Source: Cinclus cinclus
Lineage: Eukaryota; Chordata; Aves; Passeriformes; Cinclidae
Direction: 5' to 3'
DNA length: 64,000 nucleotides
Assembly: GCF_963662255.1 (NCBI RefSeq)
Contig: NC_085071.1
Location: 5,496,333-5,560,332, forward strand
Positions 29,998 through 40,300 of this stretch are shown in pieces. The translations under genes were made by a program, and so were the position numbers. The notes beneath the pieces were generated by a model. It saw only the letters and a list, made by a program, of their open reading frames with translations. It was not told the DNA's origin and did not search any database. Each line of letters begins with the position of its first letter. Position 1 is the first letter of the stretch.

Positions 29998-31252
29998 ATG
30001 GGCAGCCAGGGCTCCAAGGCGGCGGGCGGCGACCCCGACACGGCCAAAGCCAACGGGCAGGTGGGTACCGCGTGTACCGGGATTTACCGGGGGGGCGCCG
30101 TGCGCCCCTCCGGGGAGGACAAAGGCGCGGAGGGAAGGGCGCGGTGATGAAGCCGTGTTGAATTTTTCTTTGCTTTCCCCCCCTCACTCCCTCTGGCGGG
30201 GAAATTCTCCTGCCCGGTGGGCACCGGGGGATGCGGCACCGCCCGCTCTGGGCTCCCCCCCGGCACCGGGCGGGTCCCGGTACCGGGAGCGGAGCGCGGG
30301 CGCCGCCCGGTGGTAACGCGCTGGTCCCCCCCACACCGAGCGTATTCCCCCCCCCCCCCCCCCCCCGTGAGACCCTAACCTAGGCTAGCTGCACCCCATT
30401 TTTTGGGGGGGTTTGCCTTTTTTTCCGGCATTTTTTCCCCCCTCCCCGGTGCGCTCCTTTCCCTCGGGGGGGGGGGGGTGCCCCGCTCTGTTCCCCGTTT
30501 CCACCGGGGGGCACAAACCCCTCCTTTTCCCCTCCGTGCTGCCCCTTCCCCAGCCGGTTCTCCCCCCCCCCCCCCCCCCCCCCCTCCTTCCCGTGCTCGG
30601 TGCCCCCCGTTTTGCCGGCTTTGTGGGACGCGGGGTTTTGGGGGTCCCGGCGGTTCCTAACGCGCTCCCCCCGCAGGAGAACGGCCATGTGATCTACAAC
30701 GGGGACATGACGCCCAAAGTGGGGGTCGAGGTGGCCCCCCAGAACGGGAACGGCTCGGCGGAATCCCCAAAAGAGGAGCTCGAAGGCGAAGCGAGCGGTG
30801 CTGACACCATCGAGCCCGCCCCGGCCGCCACCGACGGCGGCGACCCCAAAACCGAAGGGGCCGCGGCCGCTAAGGACGCCCCTAAAAAGAAGAAGAAATT
30901 CTCGTTCAAGAAATCCTTCAAGCTGAGCGGGATCTCCTTTCGGAAGAACAAGAAGGAAGCCGGGGACTCCTCTGGCTCCTCGCCCACGGAGGAGCAGGGC
31001 AAGAACGAGGAGACCCCGGCGGGGGGGCCGCAACCCTCGGCTCCCCCCGAGGAGGAACCGGCGGAGGAGCAGGGCGGCCCCGGGGCTGAGCCCGAGGATG
31101 GAGGAGAAGCCGCCGGGAGCCACGAGGAGGAGAAGCAGCAACAACAACAGCAGCAGGGAGGGGAGAGCCCGGGAGCCGCGGGCAAACCCGAGGAAGCCTC
31201 GAAAACCGCGGGGCAGGAGCCCACAACGAGCCCGGAGCAGAAGGAAGAGTAG
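29998..31252 (+). CDS. MARCKSL1: MARCKSL1 (MARCKS-like 1, F52/MRP), complete, 2 exons
   Basis: Exon 1 is 29998-30060 and exon 2 is 30677-31252, giving 212 aa; the human protein is 195. MGSQGSK is an N-myristoylation signal (Gly2). The intron follows codon 21 at the ANGQ/ENGH junction shared by the MARCKS family. The basic effector domain spans residues 91-115 (five Lys, then FSFKKSFKLSGISF), with Ser97, Ser101, Ser105 and Ser108. In this family PKC phosphorylation or Ca-calmodulin binding there releases the protein from acidic membrane lipids and frees PIP2 and actin. The rest is Glu/Ala/Pro-rich and disordered, with a short poly-Gln. MARCKS itself is ruled out by the MGSQ start, the length and the HDAC1 neighbour. 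Unlike my recollection of the mammalian protein, the site 101 residue is Ser, not Pro. Transcription is convergent with HDAC1. Confidence 0.95.
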
Positions 31253-32125
31253 AGACCGCTCGGGCATCGTCCTCACCGGGGACTCTCACACCGCCCTGTG
31301 TCCTTCCTTGCCCAGCCCGGATCGCCCCGGCCCCTCCTAGGACTGACAGCACTCCCCTCCCTGCAGGTATCCAGCTTTTGCTCTGTGCCCCCCTCCCCGT
31401 TCCTGGTAGAAAAGCTGGTTTGGATTCCCACCGCCGCCACTTGGAGTAGTCTGAGCTGAATTCCTTGAGGAAAAAAAAAAAAAAAAAAAACAACAACAAA
31501 AAAAAATAAATAACGGCGACAAAAAAGAACAACAAAAAAAAAGAGAGAAAAAAATTAAAAAAAAAAAAAACCACACAAGACTGGGGAGGAAGATTTGTCG
31601 CGGACGCCACTGGAGTTTACAGTTTGTGAGAACACGGATCCCAAATCCTGCTCTGGATCTCTCCGACCTCCAGACTGTCCCCTCTCCTCCCGGTCCCACT
31701 GACTGTTCTATGGAATTATTGATTTTTTTTCTTTTTTTTTTTTTGTCTTTATTTTCTCAGTTTACATTCCTGGTTCTGACTTTTCATTTCAAGTATTTCG
31801 TGCTTTTTATATAGAAATCGATGGTTTAAAAAGCTAATCTGGTTAGTTTTTTATAACGTCTCCTATTGGCTTAAAACCATAAAGCTTGTAAGTCCGCTGT
31901 GTTTAATTCTGTTTTAAGAGATAACTTTTTAAGGTGTGGGGTGGAGAGAGGGGGCCCTACCAGCTGTAAAATGTGAAGCCAACGTTGTTTGTTTTTTTGG
32001 TTTTGTTTTTTTTCTTTTTGTTCTTTCTCTCTGTAAATAATTTTTTAATGGCCAAAAAAAAAAAAAAAAAAAACACTTGATTTGCAATTTTCTAACTTGT
32101 TAAAAAAAAAAAATAAATAAAACAT

Positions 32126-32170
<45 letters not shown>

Positions 32171-32197
32171 AGACAAAAGCTGTAACATTTTGAAAGG

Positions 32198-32203
32198 AAT
32201 AAA
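32198..32203 (+). terminator. MARCKSL1: MARCKSL1 poly(A) signal AATAAA
   Basis: AATAAA in the context TTTTGAAAGGAATAAAGGG lies about 945 bases after the stop codon, a normal 3' UTR length for this gene. The 3' UTR is AT-rich with long A runs (32055-32168), in contrast to the GC-rich CDS. A weaker AATAAATAAA lies near 32112. Confidence 0.7.
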
Positions 32204-32219
32204 GGGTGAGCCCTTTATG

Positions 32220-35195
32220 GGAGAACTGGAGTCCTTCTTGTCCCGAATGCCAGGGAAGGAAGATCGCAGTTGCTTATTTAACCCAACAGCTGCTGCCTTT
32301 AATCAGAGCTCGCTGTTAATTGACTCGCAGCAGATGCAGAGCCCCGACCACAAAGGACTTTCCCACCCCATCCCTTTTTTCCCCTCCCTTTTTAAAGATT
32401 TTTTTTTTTTTTTTAAAGATTTCTTCCCGAAATTTAAGTATTTAAAAGATGAAATTGTTGATTTGGAGTTTGGGGGTTTTATTGTTTAATTTAAATAGGG
32501 GTTTTTTTTGGGATTTTGTGGGGGTTTTTTGTTGGTTTTTTTTGGGGTGTTTTTTTTTTTTTTTAGAGTGGGATTAGCTCCTCTGGGTTGAAAAGAACAC
32601 AAAAGGCGAGAGGCTGGGAGCGAAGATTTCCTGAACAAAGGGAAAAAGGAGGCGACAATGGAGCCTCTCTCCCTGCACCTGGGATCCGGGATGGATTTTC
32701 CCAGGAGATCCCTGAAATCTGGGATGGATTTTCCCAAGGAGATCCCTGCGATCCAGGATGGATTTTCCCCAGGAGATCCCCGAAATCTGCTCCTGTCCCT
32801 GGGATCTGGGATGGATTTTCCCAGGAGATCCCTGAAATCTGGGATGGATTTTCCCCAGGAGATCCCCGAAATCTGCTCCTGTCCCTGGGATCTGGGATGG
32901 ATTTTCCCAGGAGATCCCTGAAATCTGGGATGGATTTTCCCCAGGAGATCCCCGAAATCTGCTCCTGTCCCTGGGATCTGGGATGGATTTTCCCAGGAGA
33001 TCCCTGAAATCTGGGATGGATTTTCCCCAGGAGATCCCCGAAATCTGCTCCTGTCCCTGGGATCTGGGATGGATTTTCCCAGGAGATCCCTGAAATCTGG
33101 GATGGATTTTCCCAATGAGATCCCTGAAATCTGCTCCTGTCCCTGAAATCTGGGATGGATTTTCCCAGGAGATCCCTGAAATCTGCTCCTGTCCCTGGGA
33201 TCCGGGATGGATTTTCCCAAGGAGATCCCCAAAATCTGCTCCTGTCCCTGGGATCCGGGATGGATTTTCTTGAGGAGATCCCCAAAATCTGCTCCTGTCC
33301 CTGGGATCCGGGATGGATTTTCTTGAGGAGATCCCTGAAATCTGCTCCTGTCCCTGGGATCTGGGATGGATTTTCCCAGGAGATCCCTGAAATCTGGGAT
33401 GGATTTTCCCAAGGATATCCCTGAAATCTGCTCCCGATCCCTGGGATCCGGGATGGATTTTCCCAGGAGATCCCCAAAATCTGCTCCTGATCCCTGGGAT
33501 CCGGGATGGATTTTCCCAGGAGATCCCTGAAATCTGCTCCTGTCCCTGGGATCCGGGATGGATTTTCCCAAGGAGATCCCCAAAATCTGCTCCCGATCCC
33601 TGGGATCCGGGATGGATTTTCCCAGGAGATCCCCAAAATCTGCTCCTGATCCCTGGGATCCGGGATGGATTTTCCCAGGAGATCCCTGAAATCTGCTCCT
33701 GTCTCTGGGATCCGGGATGGATTTTCCCAGGAGATCCCCAAAATCTGTTCCTGTCCCTGGGATCCAGGATGGATTTTCCCAAGGAGATCCCCAAAATCTG
33801 CTCCTGTCCCTGGGATCCGGGATGGATTTTCCCAGGAGATCCCTGAAATCTGCTCCTGTCCCTGGGATCCGGGATGGATTTTCCCAAGGAGATCCCCAAA
33901 ATCTGCTCCTGTCCCTGGGATCTGGGATGGATTTTCCCAATTTTTTTTTTTCCTCCATTTCTTGGCCTTGCTCTCCTGTTTTCTCAACCCAACTGTTTTG
34001 GCTGGAGAAGAGTAAAAAAAAAATAAAATTAAATTAAATTAAAATAATCCCCAAATCATTTTCTACCCCACAGGAACCACCCTGGAAGGCCAAGGAGCAT
34101 CTGGGCTCATCCTTAGCCTTGAGGTAGTTGGAAACACCCAAAAAATTTCACTTTTTATGCCAGGAAACCAAAATCAGGGATCTGCTTCCCAAAGGGATTC
34201 ATTTCATTGAGCAGAGGGGTGAAATAAAGGGATTTTTTTTTTTTTTTTTTTCCCCAAAATTGGAAGGAAAAGTGGGATTTGGGAGCACCCGGCAGAGCTG
34301 CGGCCTGGCAGCCATTTTAGGAATCCTGGAAAAGGGAAGTCCTGGGGGAATTCAATGGGATTCCACTGAAATTCCAGAGTTTTGTTCCAAAAGTGGGGGA
34401 TTTAATGCTGGGCATGGAGGATGGAGCTCCCAAAAGCTGCTTTTCTGTTTGTAGGGGTTTTTTTTGTTTGTTTGTTTTTGGTTTTTTTGGGTTTTTTTTT
34501 TTTTTTTTTTAGTCCAAAAAGAGCAAATTTGGGGTTTTTGTGGCCATTTCAGGTGTGAGCAGCACTCAGCTCCACAATGGAGCTGCTCCTAATGAAATTA
34601 AGGAATTTTCATCTTCTTGGATTTGGGGTAAAACCACTTAAATTCAGGCTAAAGATGAATTAAATCCATTCTCTTCCCCATTTCTTTGTTATTCCCAAAC
34701 TGTTCCACTCCAGCCACAAAACCAGCCAGGATCAAGGATGAGAACCCAGCTGGAATTTGGGAATAAAAACCACCCCAGGTGAAGGTGTGAGAAAAAAAAC
34801 AAACAAACAAACAAACAAAAAAAAATCCCCAAAACCCATCACGTTTTGAGTTCCTTTTTCCAGACAGAGGGAGAATCTCAAGGCTGTTTTTACAAAACAC
34901 TTGGGAAAAAGGTAAAAAAGAAAACAAAAGTTACAAAGAAATTAATAATTTACAAAAGGGATTCAAGTAGTTTTTTTTTTTGTCCTGGTGCTGGATAATT
35001 TAAATAAATGTTTTGGTGGATGGAATTAAATCAACATTCCTGAATGAAGAAGGGAATTAATGCCTTGTTTTTATTCCAAAATCCTAATCCCACCTCTTAA
35101 TTTGTTTTTTTTTTTTGTTGGGATCTCCATGAGATCCAAGAACAGCTTTGAAAATTAATTAATTGAGCAAAAAAAAGGAGACCAGCCATAGAAAT
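32220..35195. other. Convergent intergenic gap between MARCKSL1 and HDAC1
   Basis: Both flanking genes end here. More than a kilobase is minisatellite (32675-33945). The rest is unremarkable T/A-rich DNA with poly-T runs and no exon-like sequence. Confidence 0.6.
32675..33945. repeat. 52-bp composite minisatellite
   Basis: About two dozen units. The consensus contains GGATGGATTTTCCCAGGAGA, then TCCCTGAAATCTGCTCCTGT and CCCTGGGATCC. Some units are half length, made when the CTGCTCCTGTCCCTGGGAT half is skipped. The minus strand is open in three frames across the array, which produces large false ORFs. Confidence 0.93.
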
Positions 35196-35203
35196 GGAGC
35201 AGT

Positions 35204-35209
35204 TTTATT
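35204..35209 (-). terminator. HDAC1: Candidate HDAC1 poly(A) signal (AATAAA on minus strand)
   Basis: TTTATT on the plus strand gives TTTGTAATAAAACTG on the transcript strand, about 2.1 kb past the HDAC1 stop codon. Another weak TTTATT lies near 36836. Which site is used cannot be told from sequence. Confidence 0.45.
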
Positions 35210-35394
35210 ACAAAGGTTCTGAAAATTCAAAATAAACACATCTTTAAAAAACCACAATAGATTTTCCCATCCCTCCCACATTCCCCAGACACAAAGTTAC
35301 ACTGATCTCTCTTTTGCTTCACATAAAAACACTGAAAATCAGAGTGAAAAACCTCACTCGGACCTTAATGAGACTAAAAAAAAAATAAAAATAA

Positions 35395-35820
35395 AACAAC
35401 TCCAGAAAAAAAAGGGGAAAAAAAGGGGGGGGGGGGGAAAGGGGGGAAAAAAAAGGGGGAAAAAAGGGAGGGGAAAAAAAAGGGAAAAAAAGGGAGAAAA
35501 AAAAGGGGAAAAAAGGGGGGAAAAAGGGGGGGAAAGGGGAAAAAAGGTGGAAAAAAGGGGGAAAAAAGGGGGGGGAAAGGGGGAAAAAGGGGGAAAAAAG
35601 GGGGAAAAGGGGGGAAAAAGGGGGAAAAAAGGGGGAAAAAAGGTGGAAAAAAAGGGGGGGAAAAAGGGGGGAAAAGGGGGAAAAAAGGGAGGAAAAAAAA
35701 GGGGGAAAAAAAGGGAAGAAAAAAAGGGGGGGGAAAAAGGGGAAAAAAAGGGGGGGAAAAAAAGGGGAAAAGGGGGGGGAAAAAAAGGGGGGGAAAAAGA
35801 GGGGGAGAAAAAAAAAAGGA
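35395..35820. repeat. Pure polypurine tract (GGGGG AAAAA)n, about 420 bp
   Basis: The plus strand is essentially only G and A for more than 400 bases, in alternating G and A runs. If HDAC1 ends at 35204, this is an all-pyrimidine block in its 3' UTR. Confidence 0.9.
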
Positions 35821-35975
35821 GTTAAAAAAAGAAACCCTTAGAAAAAGAAGCTGTGTGAAGTTTTAGCAGCATTATTGGAGTTGAAACTCTCAGCAGTGCT
35901 CCCTGGAATTCCACAGGGATCCCCCTGAGAAAGGAGAGCAGCCAGTGGGAACTGCCTGAAAAAAATAAAAAATTC

Positions 35976-36012
<37 letters not shown>

Positions 36013-37314
36013 CAAATTTTTCCCCGTCCAAAAAAAAAAAAAATTATTTTGTTGTTGTTGTTGTTGGGTTTGATTTTTTTTAATTTTTTTGTTATTTTTT
36101 TTCCCCTCAAAAAACAACTCAGCTGTACAAAAGGAGAGGCAAAAAAAAAAAGAGATCTGGGGGTGAGGATGAGTGGGAGGAGGGAGAGGAGCTGTGAAAA
36201 TGCTCAGAGCCCCATCTGCTGTTCCCTCAGAAAAAGAAAAAAAAAATAATTAGGATTTACTGGCCTGGGGAGGGAAGTTCAGTTGGAAAACTTGGCTTAA
36301 AAATAAGGAAAAAAAATCAAATTTTTTTTTTTTTTTTTTAAGGGACACACAGCAAGAAAAGATCTGGGCTGGATTTGAGGGGATTTTTGGGGTTTCAGCA
36401 GAAAAGTGAAGCCAAAGGGGAGGAATTTTTTTCCCTAACCAAAGAAGGGAATAAAAAACCAAGTTAAAAAAAAAAAAAAATCCCATTCCTTCCCTCCCTC
36501 GAGGTGCATCAAATGCTGCTACAATCCCTGGATCCAGGAGATCTTGGAAAACTGAACCACCTCTTAAGGGTGATTTTCATTTTATATTTTCCAGATCTGG
36601 GCTCTGGGGCTGATTCACTTAAAAATTAAAAAAAAAAAAAACAAAAAAAAACAAAAAAAACCAAAAAAAAAAGGATTTTCCAAGTTTCTTTTCAGCTGCT
36701 TCATCTCTTTCCCCAAGTTTGCTGCAGGGAGGAGCCAACTCAATTCAAGAACTGCACAATTTTGACCCTGAGAAGTGGCACCAGCTCACAGGTTTTTGTG
36801 GGTTTTTTTTTTGTTTTTTTTTTGTTTTACTTTTTTTTATTTTTGTCGTGGTGGAATCCAACTGCAGACCACCAATGTCTCTCCCAGGTTTCATGTGGGA
36901 ATTCTTCCATTTAAAACACCAAAAAAAAAAAAAAAAAAATTCCAGGAAAAACAAGAATTGATGGCCATCTTTCCACCTAACCTGAAATGCAGACACTACT
37001 TCTACTTAAATTATTCTTTTCCAAGGTTATTTCAGAAGGGAGGAAGTGATTTTTGTGTTTTTTTTTTTTTTTTTTAAGAGCCACACCAAGGAGGGGCAGT
37101 GGAAGGCAAAGAGTGAAACTCCCCTGGGCTGCTCAGCACAATCCTCCCCTGCCTGCTCCCAGTGGAGTGCAGCAAGGAATAATTTACAGTTCTCCAGTCA
37201 TTTTATACAATTATATAGAAATATATACAGAAAACATATATAAAATAGAAATCCTGTGGGGAGGAGGAAACCCAGGAGCTAAACCTATAACAACACCTGG
37301 CCAGCTGCTGCCAC

Positions 37315-40300
37315 TCAGGTGGATTTTGTCTCTTCCTTCACCCTGGGGAAACAGAAAAATAAAAAAAAAAATTAAGGATTTGGCTTAAATCAATTTGCAT
37401 TTGGATCGAACAACGAGGCTTAAAGTGTTGCTTATCTGGTTCATTTTCAGCTAAAATTTAATGCACTGCTGAAAGAAAGAGTAATGTTTTTGATTTTTCA
37501 ACCTTTTCAACACCTGCAAATTTCTTCCAGTGAGGTACCTGTGACAAAAAAAGTGCCACCCAAATTGTCACATCAACCCCTCAACCCTCCCAAACCTGGG
37601 CATGAGCAGGAGCCAAGCTCACCCTTTGGGTTCTGCTGCTGCTGCTGCTGGTGCTGGTTTTTCCTCTTTTGCTTTCTCCTCTTCCTTCTCATCTGGGAAA
37701 AAAAAAAAAAAAAATTAAAAAAAAAAAATCAAATTAAAGACCCAGAGCAGTGCCAGGAGGAAAGAATTGCAGGTAGAATTCCAGGAGGTGCCAGCCCTGC
37801 TGCTCACCTTTCTTCTCCTCTTCCTCCTTGTCCTCCTCAGCTTTCACACGTTTGGCTTTTTTAAAATTGGCGACGTTTTTGCGCCCTCCCTCGCCCTCGT
37901 CCTCGGAGTCGGAGAATTCCTCATCACAGGATATTCTCTTGTTGGAATTTCGGACTGCCAGGGGAGAGGACAGAGCTTGGCTGAGCAGATTTTTAAAATC
38001 AGGAGGCTCCCAGTGTTAATTCTCTGAGTGGAGCTCACATAAATCAGGATTAAGCCACGATAAAATCTTTTTTTTTTTTTTTTTTTTTTTTGGTGCCTGC
38101 CGCATTTTTTGAACTCATCCCTTGCCAAGTGCTCCAGGATCACATGGACAGCTTGGATTAGGCACAGTGGGATGTCTAGACCTGACAGCAGGTTTAAAAT
38201 CAGCCTCCCACTGGCTGATCTCTGTCTGCCAGATCCCAAGCTGGATAGAAAACTCCATTTTTCACTGCTGGGATCACACCCAGGATTCTGCCAAGGGTTC
38301 TGTCCCAGCACTCAGCAACTGCTGGAATTCTTCCTTTAAAAACCAAAGTTTTACTCATTCTGGAAATCACCTGGCAGGAGAGATCCTACAGTGCTTTGTC
38401 CTACAAAAATCCAGCAGGGAGGTGGGAATGGATTCCAAAAGAGTGAAAAGCCTGGGACAGGTGAAGCTCCAGCCCCTCCCCGGGGTTTTTTGGGGGGGCC
38501 CCACCAAGTTCCAGCTCAAGGGTTTGATTTTGGCTGTTCCCACAAAGCAAGGTGGTGAAATCCTGGAGTCAGAATTGTATCTAAACCCTACATCCTCCTC
38601 ATGAAGAACTCGTGGATCCTGCTCAGCTTTTGGGCTTTTGCCACCACAATTCCCAGAACAACTCCCAGCACCCACTGGAAATGCGTTTTTCAGGATCATC
38701 CTCCTCTTCATCCCCACTGTCCTCCTGGACAGCATCCTCAGGAATTGGCTGCATTTGGACCCCAGGAGCATGAGGGAGCATCCGCAGGTTCTCGAAGAGC
38801 CGCTGCCTAGAGCCAGCCAGGGAAGGACACTTTGTCACCAGGGGCCACCCCCAAGGCCACCAGCCCTTCCCTGGAAGGGTCATTGCCCCAGCACTCACTT
38901 GATTTTCTCCAGGTATTCGTTGGTGTTCTGGTTGGTCATGTTGGAGGGGCTGATGTGGAGCTTGAAGTCTGGCCCAAAGTACTCAAAGTAGTCGTTGTAT
39001 GGAAGTTCTGAGGGAGGGGGAATTAATGGTAATTAAAAACAAATGATCAGCAGGAGCATGTCCAGCATTCAGGGATTCCAAAAGGGCATCCAGGATCTCC
39101 ACAGGGCATCCAAAAGGCATCACCCAGAGGTAAGAGAACCCCAGCAGCACCATTTCCCTGAGCTCTTAGTGGGGTACCACTGACCCTAAGTCCTGTTTCA
39201 GGGCTCCAGGGGGGAATTACCATTGGGAATCTCAGTGTCCAAGGCCACAGCAGTCTCATAGGTCCAGCAGCGAGCCACGTTTCGGATCGTGTACCCCCCT
39301 CCTCCCAGCATCAGCATGGGCAGGTTAAAGCTCTTCACAAACTCCACACACTTGGCATGGCCTGAAGTACAAAAAAAAAGGGTCACACTCTATGCGGCAT
39401 AAATCCCAAATTCCCAGGAATGTCCTGCTCAGCTCAGCTCCTACCTTTGATGGTGAGGTTGAAGCAGCCCAGCCTGTCCCCAGACAGGGAATCGGAGCCG
39501 CACTGCAGGACAACAGCGCTGGGCTGGAACGTCTCCATCACTTTGGAGATCACCTAAACAACAAAGTCTTGTCACCCCCCTGCCCACAGGCCACTGTCCC
39601 AGCAGCACAGGGACAGCCAGGCACGTGGAACCATCCCTGGAGCTCCCACAGCTGCCCTGACACTGGGGCTCTCACACCGAGGAGCTCCCGCACAGACCCC
39701 GATTGTCTGTGGGGGGAACAGAGCCCTTGGTGAGTGTTACCACAGGAATAAATAAATTTAAAAAAAAAAAAAAAAAAAAAACCACCTCAATAAAATCCCT
39801 CAAAGAACGGTCCCAAGGACCAAGTGGGACCCACAGAGGAACCCTGAGCAGGAGAGGATGCACTCACAGGTTTGAAAATGGCTTCGTAGGACTCGTCGTC
39901 GATGCCGTCGCGCAGCGGGTAATTCACAGCGTAGTATTTCCCTTTGCCTGCCCCGATGTCCTGGGGGTGAGAGAGGACACCTGAGCTCACCAGAAACCCA
40001 AATCCTGCTCCAAACTGGACTCCACATTAAGCAAATATTTAATGGCATTAATATTGTTAAAGATTAATTTCCTGCAGAGATGCACGGCAGCGGTGTGGGT
40101 TGGCCGGATCGGTCAGCGAATCGATTCAGTCATCAAATTCTGCTTTAAAATAAAAATATTTTACTCTGAAATAATAGGTATTTTAATATTTCTTTTATCA
40201 CTTTACTCTGAAATAATAAGATGTTTTAATTTTATCACTCTCGCACCCAAGGGTTTATTAAAAATTGCTATTTTATTTATGGTGCAGCACCAAGCTCATG

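Noticed and set aside
29998..31252. Assignment as MARCKS instead of MARCKSL1
   Set aside because: The effector domain is MARCKS-like, but the MGSQ start, 212-aa length and adjacency to HDAC1 fit MARCKSL1.
32486..33958. Minus-strand frames of 441-490 codons
   Set aside because: All three frames are open because the repeat unit lacks stops; pure minisatellite.
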